From NCBI GenBank assembly GCA_964459445.1, contig CAYWMP010000073.1:1-26381 (forward strand): a stretch of 26,381 nucleotides of DNA, written 5' to 3'. Positions 1 through 7,907 of the stretch are shown here, in pieces. Under the pieces are notes generated by a model. The model did no database searches. It was not told the origin of the DNA and saw nothing but the letters and a program-made list of their open reading frames with translations. The position numbers were made by a program, and so were the translations under genes. The stretch is from CAYWMP01 sp964459445. Lineage in GTDB: Bacteria > Desulfobacterota > DSM-4660 > Desulfatiglandales > HGW-15. Each line of letters starts with the position of its first letter. Within the stretch, counting starts at the first letter, position 1.

Positions 1-54
1 CCTTTTACCCTTAGAAGTACTAAGACCGTAAAATAAGTAGGAAACTGAGGCTAG

Positions 55-555
55 TTAATTGTTTATTTCTATTGGTTTGATGGGCCTACTTTGAGGTTTC
101 ACCGGTTCAAACTTTGGTTGGTGGGGGTTGTGGCAGTGAATACAGAGGCGATAAAGTTTTTCCCCATTCCACATCCCGATTCTTTTCCCGTGGACACCTG
201 CTTTCCAGTCTCTGAATATGGTTCCATGACACTGTCCGCAAAGCTCATGGGACGTTTCAAAGTCGATTAGCTGCTGGTTCAGCAATCTCAATTTATTGCG
301 GTTTTTGGTGTCATGGCAATTAAGACACCATTGTCTTTCTTCAGCATGTTTGAGAACTTTTTCCGCGTGATTCATTTTTAACTCTCGCTTTTCTTCGTTG
401 TAAGCCCATATCTCATGGCATTTCATGCAGGGGTATTTCCGTTCCGGGACAGTTGGTGGGGGTATACGAAATTCTTTAGGATCTCCGGTCGCATTATTGG
501 CAATCAAAAGACCTGCTAGCAGCCCAAACAATGTCAGTGCGGTGATTTTTTTCAT
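55..555 (-). CDS. Tetrahaem c-type cytochrome, periplasmic
   Basis: A 166-residue exported protein with four CxxCH haem-binding motifs (residues 43-47, 77-81, 106-110 and 138-142). A hydrophobic signal sequence (about residues 5-20) precedes the first motif, so the mature protein should be periplasmic or membrane-tethered. Spare histidines near 63, 70, 103, 122 and 145 could act as distal haem ligands, which suggests bis-His low-potential haems. The tail is rich in Pro and Lys. It has no catalytic domain, so it is most likely an electron carrier; the redox partner cannot be read from the sequence. It lies directly downstream of the sigma-54 activator gene but has its own sigma-54 promoter, so it is a likely target of that regulator. 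No strong Shine-Dalgarno sequence is visible. The subfamily was not identified. Confidence 0.9.
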   Translation of the reverse strand: MKKITALTLFGLLAGLLIANNATGDPKEFRIPPPTVPERKYPCMKCHEIWAYNEEKRELKMNHAEKVLKHAEERQWCLNCHDTKNRNKLRLLNQQLIDFETSHELCGQCHGTIFRDWKAGVHGKRIGMWNGEKLYRLCIHCHNPHQPKFEPVKPQSRPIKPIEINN

Positions 556-635
556 TGTTGAAGACTTTCTAAAATGTCAGGCGGTTAAAAGAGGTGTTTG
601 GAGGTTAAGATGACTTTACAAAATCTTGTTATTTC

Positions 636-649
636 GCAATATACGTGCC
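636..649 (-). promoter_or_regulatory. Sigma-54 (RpoN) promoter for the cytochrome gene
   Basis: On the minus strand the site reads GGCAC, five bases (GTATA), then TTGC. This keeps the invariant GG (-24) and GC (-12) with exact spacing; only the optional T before GG is missing. Transcription would start near 625, leaving a leader of about 70 nt before the cytochrome start at 555. The gene immediately upstream encodes a sigma-54 activator. Confidence 0.8.
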
Positions 650-679
650 GCTGTGAAATATTGCTTGGATAACGGGAGG

Positions 680-697
680 TTGCCCAAATTTGGACAA
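680..697. promoter_or_regulatory. Candidate enhancer (activator-binding) palindrome
   Basis: TTGCCCAAATTTGGACAA is an 18-bp inverted repeat with one mismatched pair, 30 bp upstream of the -24 element. A second, smaller inverted repeat lies at 716-731 (GTTGC, 6-base spacer, GCAAC). NtrC-family activators usually bind paired palindromes upstream of -24. That this regulator binds here is inference. Confidence 0.45.
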
Positions 698-778
698 TTT
701 GTGGGGTGTTTATAGGTTGCAGACTAGCAACTTGCGCCGTCTGAATGTTGCATAAATCTAACAAAAAATGCCGGTGAT

Positions 779-2170
779 TCAATCCTCTTCTTTTAGAGAA
801 CCTGAGCCGGAAATATTGTGATCTTTCAGTTTTCTCCAGAGAGTTTCGCGGCTGATGCCAAGCTTTTTAGCGGTCTTTTTCTTTTCTCCGCCGGTGTCTT
901 CGAGAGTCTTTTGGATTATACTCTTTTCACAAGCCTTCACCTTGTCCGCCAGACACAAATCATCATCGTCCGGCGCTGCGCCTTTATCTTCCTCCCCGGT
1001 CTTTCTTATTTCTAAGGGCAGGCAAGAGGGCGTAATTCCTCTGTCCTTGCAGAAGGTCGCAGCCATCTCGAGGGCATAGAGAAGCTCCCTCACATTGCCC
1101 GGATAATCATAAGCCGTTAGATTCCCCATAGCCTCAGTGGTAATTGTGAGATTCTTTCCCAGCTTTTTCTGGAACAACTTGAGGAAATGCTCAATCAGAA
1201 GTGGGATGTCTGTCTTTCTCTCCCTCAATGGGGGAAGTTCTATAGGCAGCGTGTTTATTCTGTAAAAGAGATCTTCCCTGAACCGGCCTGCCTTTACTTC
1301 ATCTTTAAGTTGTCTGGTTGTCGCAAAAATGGTCCTTACATCAACAGTTAGTGTTTCATTCCCACCAACGCGTTCGAAAGAGTAATTCTCAAGCACCCTC
1401 AATAGCTTTGCTTGGAACGAAGCGGGCATGTCTCCTATTTCATCGAAAAAAATCGTCCCGCCATCCGCAAATTCAAACTTCCCTCTTCTCCTTTTGATGG
1501 CCCCCGTAAAGGCCCCTTTTTCATGACCAAAAAGCTCAGATTCAAATAACGTTTCAGGTATGGCCGCACAATTCAGTTTGATATAGGGGCCTTCCCTGCG
1601 CGGGCTGAGGTTATGGATGGCATTTGCCACCAACTCCTTCCCAGTTCCGCTCTCACCGTAAATGATAGCGGATGAATCTGTATTCGATATGGTCTCGACG
1701 GCTTCGAAAACCTTTTGCATGGCAGAGCTGATTCCTATGATATGTTGGAATCCTCCTCTTTCTCCAAGTTCCTCCTTGAGCCTAATATTCTCAGATTCCA
1801 TGTTTCTGTATTTCAAGAATCTTTCGATGACAAACAGTAGCTCCTCAGGCTCAAAGGGCTTGGCTACATAGTCATAAGCGCCCTCACGCATGGCCTCAAC
1901 AGCCGTTTTCACTTCTGCAAAAGCCGTTATTATTATCACGCCGGTATCGGAGGAGATGCCCTTTACAGATTTTAGGACCTCTATGCCGTCCGGCCCCGGC
2001 AACTTTAGATCTGTGATCACGATATCAAAACCCTCTTCTCTGAAGATCTTGATTCCGGCGATCCCATCTTCGGCAACCTTCACGTCATATCCCGCATTAT
2101 CGAGAGTAAGAGAGATCCCGAGCCTCATGGAGGGTTCATCTTCGATTAAGAGAATTTTCTTTTTTTTCAT
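779..2170 (-). CDS. NtrC-family sigma-54-dependent response regulator
   Basis: A 463-residue protein with the full three-domain layout. The receiver (about 4-120) has acidic residues D11/E12 region, phospho-acceptor D54 and the conserved Lys at 104 in AKPF. The AAA+ domain (about 140-370) has Walker A GESGTGKE at 172-179, the sigma-54-contacting GAFTGA loop at 219-224, and Walker B FFDEIGDMP near 241. A Fis-type helix-turn-helix lies in the last 50 residues (GISRETLWRKLK). It activates sigma-54 promoters when phosphorylated. The sensor kinase gene ends 26 nt upstream, so the two form an operon pair. The sigma-54 promoter at 636-649 is an obvious candidate target. Length and motifs are normal for the family. 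Confidence 0.96.
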   Translation of the reverse strand: MKKKKILLIEDEPSMRLGISLTLDNAGYDVKVAEDGIAGIKIFREEGFDIVITDLKLPGPDGIEVLKSVKGISSDTGVIIITAFAEVKTAVEAMREGAYDYVAKPFEPEELLFVIERFLKYRNMESENIRLKEELGERGGFQHIIGISSAMQKVFEAVETISNTDSSAIIYGESGTGKELVANAIHNLSPRREGPYIKLNCAAIPETLFESELFGHEKGAFTGAIKRRRGKFEFADGGTIFFDEIGDMPASFQAKLLRVLENYSFERVGGNETLTVDVRTIFATTRQLKDEVKAGRFREDLFYRINTLPIELPPLRERKTDIPLLIEHFLKLFQKKLGKNLTITTEAMGNLTAYDYPGNVRELLYALEMAATFCKDRGITPSCLPLEIRKTGEEDKGAAPDDDDLCLADKVKACEKSIIQKTLEDTGGEKKKTAKKLGISRETLWRKLKDHNISGSGSLKEED

Positions 2171-2196
2171 TTCTCCGCTATCCGATACTCCCTGGT

Positions 2197-3699
2197 TTAC
2201 CGCCCTACAATCTCTGTAGTACCTTTAATGGGTAATCTAATTCTGAAAGTTGTTCCAATGCCGACTTCGCTATCCACCTCTATGGTCCCTCCGTGCTGCT
2301 CCACTATCCCTTTGCTCACAGAAAGCCCTAATCCTGTTCCATCTCCCGTTCCTTTTGTTGTAAAGAACGGGTCAAATATAATCGAAATAATCTCTTGGGG
2401 AATACCGCCCCCCGTATCCTTAATTGATACGAAGCAAAACCCGTCCTCTGCTCTTGTTTTGATAATCAGATCACCTCCGCCGTCCAATGCCTGTATGGCA
2501 TTCATAATAACATTCATAAAAACCTGTGCCATTTTATTTTCATCAACCAGCACATCAGGCATTTTATTCGATAGGTTTTTCTTAATGGTGATGTTATGCG
2601 TCGAAATATTGTATCTCAGAAGCAACAACAACTGTTCTAAAAGGGCATTGAGGTCAACGGGTCTTTTATCCGCTACCGTAGCGCGTGAGAAATCCAGGAG
2701 TTGGTTAATTATCCTTTTTATTTTTCGAAAACCTTCATTAATGGCGTGTATGAGTTGATTTCTCTTTGTCTCATCGTTTTTCTCTTTGATCAGGTTTTTA
2801 AAGCAGAGAGATACGCCCCCAAGGGGATTGTTTATCTCGTGCGCTACGCCCGCGGCAAGCTTTCCAATGGAGACCATCTTTTCCGTCTTGCTAAGCACCT
2901 CCAAGGTTTCCTTATGTTCTTTATCCGCCTTCCAAAGCCTTTTTAGCATCCATAGGAAGCTATTTTGAAGTTTACCAAGTTCATCCCGTCTTTTTTCGAA
3001 GCGAAGAGCCTTTTGGTCAAAGTCACCATGGGTTCGTATACCATCCATTATCCTTGCCAGCTTTTTCACCGGCTTTGCGAGAACCCTTGCCCCAATGCTC
3101 ACGATCATAAGGGCAATCATTGAAAATATCATGTTAATGGTCATGATTTCTTTTTTAAAGGCATTAATCGATTCCTGCACCTCCAGTGTGGTTAATTCAA
3201 TTCGCAATACACCCCAGGACTTGGTATCGATATTGAGCGGTGTCGTTATCGAGAGAATTCGCTCGCCTCGAAAAGTCCCATAGCATATGTCCGTCTTGTA
3301 ATTTGTTATGGCCTCTCTTATTGATTTGTCCCTGTACCTCTTGCCGAATTCGGCAATGTCATTATGGGCGACAACTTGTCCTTCATGACAAAGAACGGCC
3401 ATTTGCCGGACCCTTTTGTCCCTTTCCATGAAGTTCATTATGAAATAGTCGAGATAGTCCATGAGATCCTGGTCATCCATCATGCCCAGTTCATTGTAGA
3501 CCATGACATTCGTGAGCATAAGCTGACTTATTTGAGCGAGGGCCTTTCCCTGATTTATCAAATCCTGCTCGTAGAGTTTCTTCTCTCGCGATAGGAGAAG
3601 GAATGTTCCTATCGTGGTAAAGGTCATAATGCACAAGAATGCAACAATGATGAATTTGCCTTGCAGGCTGAAGATCCACTTTTTAAGTTTCTTAATCAT
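2197..3699 (-). CDS. Membrane-bound sensor histidine kinase
   Basis: A 500-residue kinase. Transmembrane segment 1 (about 15-36) and segment 2 (about 187-208) flank a periplasmic sensor of about 150 residues. A HAMP-like linker (about 208-260) follows, then HisKA with phospho-acceptor H287 in AAGVAHEINNPLGG, then HATPase_c with an N box (NVIMNAIQAL), DTGGGI and GDGTGLGLS. It lies between the PhnD-like binding-protein gene and the response regulator gene, so the three probably form a binding-protein, kinase and regulator set. The periplasmic part is double-Cache-sized, but I cannot assign the fold or the ligand. The ATG at 3699 is followed by a basic stretch and the first membrane helix, which supports this start. 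Confidence 0.95.
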   Translation of the reverse strand: MIKKLKKWIFSLQGKFIIVAFLCIMTFTTIGTFLLLSREKKLYEQDLINQGKALAQISQLMLTNVMVYNELGMMDDQDLMDYLDYFIMNFMERDKRVRQMAVLCHEGQVVAHNDIAEFGKRYRDKSIREAITNYKTDICYGTFRGERILSITTPLNIDTKSWGVLRIELTTLEVQESINAFKKEIMTINMIFSMIALMIVSIGARVLAKPVKKLARIMDGIRTHGDFDQKALRFEKRRDELGKLQNSFLWMLKRLWKADKEHKETLEVLSKTEKMVSIGKLAAGVAHEINNPLGGVSLCFKNLIKEKNDETKRNQLIHAINEGFRKIKRIINQLLDFSRATVADKRPVDLNALLEQLLLLLRYNISTHNITIKKNLSNKMPDVLVDENKMAQVFMNVIMNAIQALDGGGDLIIKTRAEDGFCFVSIKDTGGGIPQEIISIIFDPFFTTKGTGDGTGLGLSVSKGIVEQHGGTIEVDSEVGIGTTFRIRLPIKGTTEIVGR

Positions 3700-3712
3700 G
3701 ATGAATCAACTC

Positions 3713-3751
3713 TTGAGACCTAGAGTTCTTTGTTTACAGGTTGAAAGGTCT
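3713..3751. repeat. Short inverted-repeat element with TTGAGACCTAGA end
   Basis: TTGAGACCTAGA at 3713-3724 and TTGAAAGGTCT at 3741-3751 form an imperfect inverted repeat (AGACCT with AGGTCT). The same end sequence recurs, in the other orientation, at 17097-17145. This suggests a small dispersed palindromic element. It sits in the 139-bp gap between the kinase and PhnD-like genes. Confidence 0.4.
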
Positions 3752-3838
3752 GCCTGGACTCTTTTAACTCAAAAGGGATCATTTCCCCATATAGGAACTG
3801 AATGCCCTTTTTAATCGTACCGGGTTTTGATCTTGAGA

Positions 3839-4717
3839 TTACGGGATTTCCAGACCTCTCATTCTCAGGTATTTTATCATGTTGCGTATGGAATCATAAT
3901 CGGAATCCGTCGCTAGAGTAAAACCGTATCGGAATTCCTCATCCCATTTCTCCATCATCTTACGTGATTCAGAAATATTGTAATCCAAGGACAAAAGCGC
4001 TTCTTTTAAGGTATTTATGAAGCCGGACGATGCATCCGCACGCACGACGATAGGTAACCCAGGAATGGGATCTGTCGTATCTATTACCCTCAGACCTCTG
4101 TTTTTGAACCTGCTCGCAACAGAGTCAATAACAGCACCCGCGTCGAAATCCCCTCTCAAAACTTGCCTGGCAACGGAGTCGTGATATCTGAAATTCTTAT
4201 GTTTTTTCAGGTCTTTGAGCTCTATGCCGGTCTTGGAATACAAATGGTAAAGGGGCGCGAGAGTGCCGGAGGTTGACAGCTTTGATGCAAAAGCGATCGA
4301 TCTTCCTTTGAGGTCAATGAGGTACTTTATTTCTTCATTTTCTTCTTTCGTGATAAACGCACACCTGTAAAAGGGCTTCCCATTAGGTCCGACAGGTTTG
4401 ATAATCGGGACAACGCCAAACTCCTTTTTCGCCTCTAGATAAGTCACGCCCCCGAGCAGCGCTGCCTGTACCTTGTTGCCTTTAAGGAAATCTACGATGT
4501 CCCTATAATTCTGACTTAGTTTCAGCTCGAATTTGTACGGCGTATTTTTTGTTAAATAAGTCATCAAAGGTTGATACTTCTGATACATCACTATCGGATG
4601 GTAGAGCGTAATGGCACTGAAAAATACCCTATCGGATTCCTCAGCCGCTTGGCAGGGGTAGACAGATAGGACTATAAGCAGTAAAAACGGGAAAATAGAG
4701 ATGAAATTGTTTCTCAT
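3839..4717 (-). CDS. PhnD-like periplasmic substrate-binding protein
   Basis: A 292-residue exported protein with a signal peptide (about 1-25). The body has the type-2 periplasmic binding protein pattern of the phosphate/phosphite/phosphonate (PhnD) family: an N-terminal YHPIVMYQKYQPLMTYL segment, a GGVTYLEA segment, and DLKGRSIAF followed by the STSGTL ligand-loop region. No ABC permease or ATPase gene is nearby. Instead a sensor kinase gene follows, so this protein is better read as a ligand sensor feeding that kinase than as a transporter part. The ligand is unknown; many PhnD-fold proteins do not bind phosphonates. Its Shine-Dalgarno sequence is within a small hairpin (4726-4740). Confidence 0.88.
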   Translation of the reverse strand: MRNNFISIFPFLLLIVLSVYPCQAAEESDRVFFSAITLYHPIVMYQKYQPLMTYLTKNTPYKFELKLSQNYRDIVDFLKGNKVQAALLGGVTYLEAKKEFGVVPIIKPVGPNGKPFYRCAFITKEENEEIKYLIDLKGRSIAFASKLSTSGTLAPLYHLYSKTGIELKDLKKHKNFRYHDSVARQVLRGDFDAGAVIDSVASRFKNRGLRVIDTTDPIPGLPIVVRADASSGFINTLKEALLSLDYNISESRKMMEKWDEEFRYGFTLATDSDYDSIRNMIKYLRMRGLEIP

Positions 4718-4725
4718 GGTTTAAT

Positions 4726-4740
4726 ATCCTTCTAAAGGAT
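4726..4740 (-). promoter_or_regulatory. Hairpin covering the PhnD-like gene ribosome binding site
   Basis: On the minus strand ATCCTT-TAG-AAGGAT is a perfect 6-bp stem with a 3-nt loop. The 3' arm AAGGAT is the only good Shine-Dalgarno candidate, 8 nt before the ATG at 4717. It may dampen translation. The element is short, so chance is possible. Confidence 0.35.
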
Positions 4741-4957
4741 CATGAATCGCCGATCTTAAGGATGTCCTGTTAAATTGCAGAAAAATGATTTGGTTTAATT
4801 CGTTTGATCTTTTGGATGGTGACCGATTTGTTTGGGGGTGAACGCCTTGAGAAGATCGCTATTTTAATGCTTTGATTGAGAAGTTGCTGTCTGTTTCACG
4901 TGCTTTATTTTAATTCGTCTTGACTTTAATCCGCGTTTTTTTATTTCTTACAATGAC

Positions 4958-5461
4958 TTAAATCTTTTGTTCCCGGATACCCGTATAAACTGCCTTGCAT
5001 ATTCCCGAGACGCCACCTTGCAATCCTTCAGGATTCTTGAATCCCTCAGATGATTTGAGGCTTTCAATATAGCCACTCGCGTCCGCTAAACCCTCTAAGG
5101 CCGTTTCAGTCTCTGTCTCTAATTTAAACAACCAGCCTTTTCCATAAGGATCTTCCGAAACTATCTCAGGCGATTGTTTGGCCTCGGAGTTGAAAAAGAT
5201 GCGCCCCTTCAGGGGTGTTTCGATATATAGGATCTTTCCGGTTATGGCGAAAATCACTGTTTCGCCATCTTGAACGGTCTTGCCTTCTTGAACGAGATAG
5301 TCCAGGTCATTGAGACCTCCTAATAAAACCAAGGCAGGCTCACTCAATCCAAAAATGATTTCATGACCGTCCGGCTTGGCCCAAAGCCCCTGTTTTGTGG
5401 CGTAGCGACGGTCCTCGGGTATCTCTACCTGTCTACCTAAGAACTTCTCGATGAAGGCCAT
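4958..5461 (-). CDS. Glycine cleavage H-like (lipoyl-fold) protein, divergent
   Basis: A 167-residue cytoplasmic protein whose middle part matches the GcvH fold: RRYATKQGLWAK near 19-29, then EIIFGLSEPAL, a DGETVIFAITGKILYIE hairpin, PLKGRIFFNSEA, and DPYGKGWLFKLE. In true GcvH the lipoyl Lys lies 8 residues before the Pro of SPVSG; here the only candidate, K76, lies 7 before. Lipoylation is therefore uncertain. A C-terminal extension (about 130-167) with a Cys is extra to GcvH (about 129 aa). No glycine-cleavage P or T gene is near; neighbours are an HdrB-like protein and a sensor system. It may be an H-like accessory protein of a redox complex, analogous to lipoate-binding proteins of sHdr systems, but that is inference. 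Confidence 0.82.
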   Translation of the reverse strand: MAFIEKFLGRQVEIPEDRRYATKQGLWAKPDGHEIIFGLSEPALVLLGGLNDLDYLVQEGKTVQDGETVIFAITGKILYIETPLKGRIFFNSEAKQSPEIVSEDPYGKGWLFKLETETETALEGLADASGYIESLKSSEGFKNPEGLQGGVSGICKAVYTGIREQKI

Positions 5462-5571
5462 ATATTCCCCCTTGTCATAATTGTCACCTCGCTCAAAGAT
5501 GTTTTAGGGTTTTTATTATGCTAAAAGAGGTACCCCATGACGCTGCAGAATTTTGGGGTGCCTTAGAGCAA

Positions 5572-5970
5572 TCAATAAACAGATCTCATCCAGCCAGTAT
5601 TTTTGTCCACTTCGATCTTGTCCACAAGGGAATCGCCCATGGTGAGGATCTCCGCAACAAATGTGGACCCCTTGTCCTCGACCTTGCCAAGTTTCAGGTT
5701 GGGGTTTCGGGTGGATCGGATGTAGTTTTCAACTATCTCCTTCGCGTCCTTTTCCTCCATTTGCCTCTGGGGCTGCTGGTATCCTGGGGTGCCTGGAGAT
5801 CCGTATTGCTGTCCATATCCGGGCCCCATCATTCCTCCACCCATCATGCCTTGGCCCATACCTTGTCCTCTACCCATCATATCAGGGTTCATCGGTCCGG
5901 CATAGAAGCAACCGTTGCTTAGAATGACAATGGATAGCAATAACGATAACATAGACAGTTGCTTCCTCAT
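5572..5970 (-). CDS. Small Met/Gly-rich lipoprotein with PepSY-like tail
   Basis: Starting at the ATG at 5970, which has AGGAG 9 nt upstream, the protein is 132 residues long. It has a lipoprotein signal peptide ending in LSNGC (lipid-anchored Cys21). Next is a low-complexity Met/Gly/Pro/Gln stretch (PDMMGRGQGMGQGMMGGG and on to about residue 70), then a compact C-terminal domain of about 60 residues ending GWMRSVY that resembles a single PepSY-like beta-alpha unit. Met-rich segments in secreted proteins sometimes bind copper(I), but nothing else here supports that. The function is unknown. An in-frame ATG lies further upstream at 6027, but it would put 19 charged residues before the signal peptide. 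Confidence 0.75.
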   Translation of the reverse strand: MRKQLSMLSLLLSIVILSNGCFYAGPMNPDMMGRGQGMGQGMMGGGMMGPGYGQQYGSPGTPGYQQPQRQMEEKDAKEIVENYIRSTRNPNLKLGKVEDKGSTFVAEILTMGDSLVDKIEVDKNTGWMRSVY

Positions 5971-6054
5971 TTTTCTTCTCCTCTTTCTTTCAAATGATAG
6001 AATCATTTCCGCCTCGAGACATGGCATGAGGCCATGAATTATTCACAAGACAGA

Positions 6055-6237
6055 CTAGAATTCCCTACCTTGTAAACCCTCACATCCAGATGCATCAGAG
6101 AACACTTTATGCCAGTAGTAGATCCCTTCCCCACTGAGCATAGGCATTACCTTCAAGAGCTTGGGGGAGAGAAGGGGCAAACCCGATACTACCGTGAGTG
6201 CTAAAACTGTAAGGCATAAAATCCGTTTTGCTTTCAT
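6055..6237 (-). CDS. Small exported protein of unknown function
   Basis: A 60-residue protein from the ATG at 6237 with a good Shine-Dalgarno (AGGGG) 6 nt upstream. It has a basic N terminus (MKAKR) and a hydrophobic run typical of a signal peptide (ILCLTVLALTVVSGLPLL). The short mature part has one Cys and a YYWHK segment. It lies 33 nt after the HdrB-like gene and before the lipoprotein gene, in the same direction, so it should be co-transcribed. I recognise no family. It could be a decayed longer gene, but the signal peptide and ribosome binding site argue for a real small gene. Confidence 0.5.
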   Translation of the reverse strand: MKAKRILCLTVLALTVVSGLPLLSPKLLKVMPMLSGEGIYYWHKVFSDASGCEGLQGREF

Positions 6238-6270
6238 GTTCACCCCTATCTTTAAGTCTGGACATAACGA

Positions 6271-7386
6271 TCAAACTTTCATGAGTTGAAATCTTTTCTT
6301 TAGATACCATCGGTTCAGCCAGTTCCTCCAGCCATCGTGGTATTCCTTAATATGCGTATTGTATGAAGTGCCGAAGATTATATCGAGAATGTGCAAAGAT
6401 GGACAATAAGATGAGAACCGTTCCCTACAGTGAGCACAGTAACAGACTATTTGCCCCTTTGCTTGGCCTACACGGGCCTTCGTGTGCCTGTCGGCCAGGG
6501 CAGTGTTACCCAATGGTGAGCATCCACCTGCTCCGCAGCATTGAGTCACCTCGTTTTTAAATTTCATCTCGCTGATTCCAAAATTCATCTGAGAGGCTAC
6601 CTGCCTTACCGCATTTCGAATTTCGGGCCTATATCTGGCTGGGCAAGAGTCGTGAATTGTAATCTCGTCCCCGCCTCCCGAAATGGATTCCGGGAGACCC
6701 ATTTCTGCCAAAATCTCATAAATATTTCGTAGTTTGATATCGCTATTCTCTGTGTATATTTTATGGCAGTTGATGCATGCGAGCACCACTTCCTCGATTC
6801 CAAGTCTCGAAAACTCCTTGAGGGTTTCCTCGAATATATTTTCAAACCGTTCTTTATCGCCAAGGTCCCGGCTTGGTTTGCCACAACAGTTGAGAACGAT
6901 TCCGATTCCCGGCATCGTTTTTTGTAAATACTCATACGCCCTAATCACCAACCTTGGCGAATACGCTGGAAGTGAACAACCGGGGAAAAAAACCCTTTTT
7001 GGTGTGCCCTCGTTTATCTTGCCTACCTTACTCAGGGTAAAGAGCGGAGATGTACTGATGATTTGATGATTTCTAAAGCCCTTTAAACGCGGAATCATAT
7101 AGTCATAAACAAAATCACTGGGAAGGGTACCCTCCTGCTGGGTCTGAAAAATCTTCTCCCTGGTCTCAAGACACATGTCTCCTGGATATAAATCCAGGGG
7201 GCAGATGCGTTGGCATAGTCCGCATAGAGAGCATGAATAAGGTATTTCGATATTCTCGAGAGGATTTCGCTTGAAACGCTTCGCCAGCTCTTTAGGAGTA
7301 TCACAGTAATGGCTCAAAAAGGTGCAGGTGCGCACACAGGCGCCGCAATCATTGCATAGTTCTATAATTTTCTCCGTCTCGCTCAT
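6271..7386 (-). CDS. Two-CCG-domain iron-sulfur oxidoreductase (HdrB/HdrD/GlpC-like)
   Basis: A 371-residue protein with two 4Fe-4S ferredoxin motifs (CNDCGACVRTC near 11-21 and CSLCGLCQRIC near 51-62). Two CCG (cysteine-rich) domains follow. The first runs from PGCSLPAY through NCCGKPS to ACINCH; the second runs from HDSC through QCCGAGGC to CYCAHC. Both CCG motifs are complete, so each could bind a non-cubane 4Fe-4S cluster as in heterodisulfide reductase HdrB. A basic amphipathic tail follows (WLNRWYLKKRF). The gene overlaps the upstream membrane-protein gene by 4 nt (ATGA), so the two are translationally coupled and probably form a membrane-associated complex. It is likely a quinone- or thiol-linked electron transfer subunit; the substrate is unknown. 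Confidence 0.92.
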   Translation of the reverse strand: MSETEKIIELCNDCGACVRTCTFLSHYCDTPKELAKRFKRNPLENIEIPYSCSLCGLCQRICPLDLYPGDMCLETREKIFQTQQEGTLPSDFVYDYMIPRLKGFRNHQIISTSPLFTLSKVGKINEGTPKRVFFPGCSLPAYSPRLVIRAYEYLQKTMPGIGIVLNCCGKPSRDLGDKERFENIFEETLKEFSRLGIEEVVLACINCHKIYTENSDIKLRNIYEILAEMGLPESISGGGDEITIHDSCPARYRPEIRNAVRQVASQMNFGISEMKFKNEVTQCCGAGGCSPLGNTALADRHTKARVGQAKGQIVCYCAHCRERFSSYCPSLHILDIIFGTSYNTHIKEYHDGWRNWLNRWYLKKRFQLMKV

Positions 7387-7907
7387 TTATAAAATCTCAA
7401 GATCGGAGTGATTATGACAATGGTGAGTGCCAGTCCGAAGCAGACACTGCACAGCCTTTTACGCGTAGTCCGAAGGGCCCAGAATCGATTCAACAACTCA
7501 TCCGGCGGCTGATTTGCAGGGGAGAAGGTCGCAAATGTCTTTTGTATCTCAGGATCCAGGATCCAGATGCCATGAATGTTAATGGCAAGACCAATAAAAG
7601 CCAGAATTGTTTTTGCTATGAAGATGGCCAGTGGAAGATTGCTCACTTCTCTCCATTCTCCATGAAATCCATAATGGATAAGAGGAAAGGTAAAGCCCGT
7701 TACAATCAAAGTAACGATAAAAGCGAAACAGAGTCTTGGCTGAAAGCTCAAGATATTTTCCATAATCCTGTCCAAGTCGTAGATGAGGGGATATCCTAAT
7801 TTTCCCCGTAGTTTAACAAGGCGCAACTGGTAAAAAGGACCTGCAACACAAAATATCGCGGCTAATACATGGATCGCCAGATTTATTGAATATAACAGGT
7901 TTTCCAT
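7383..7907 (-). CDS. Four-helix membrane protein, candidate membrane partner of the HdrB-like protein
   Basis: A 174-residue integral membrane protein with about four predicted transmembrane segments (near 5-25, 55-78, 90-112 and 150-170). Histidines lie in or beside helices (H13, an HYGFH pair after helix 2, and H in NIHGIW), so b-type haem binding is possible as in CopD-like or cytochrome b-like small proteins; this is not proven. It overlaps the iron-sulfur gene by 4 nt. The pairing of a small polytopic protein with a CCG protein is like HdrE-HdrD and related menaquinone-linked units, which is the reason for the partner call. No named family was recognised. Confidence 0.7.
   Translation of the reverse strand: MENLLYSINLAIHVLAAIFCVAGPFYQLRLVKLRGKLGYPLIYDLDRIMENILSFQPRLCFAFIVTLIVTGFTFPLIHYGFHGEWREVSNLPLAIFIAKTILAFIGLAINIHGIWILDPEIQKTFATFSPANQPPDELLNRFWALRTTRKRLCSVCFGLALTIVIITPILRFYK

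Noticed and set aside
6238..6273. In-frame UGA joining the HdrB-like gene to the small exported protein, as a fifth selenocysteine codon
   Set aside because: The downstream part has its own ribosome binding site and signal peptide, no stem-loop follows the UGA, and the HdrB-like protein is complete without it. A shared frame is expected one time in three.
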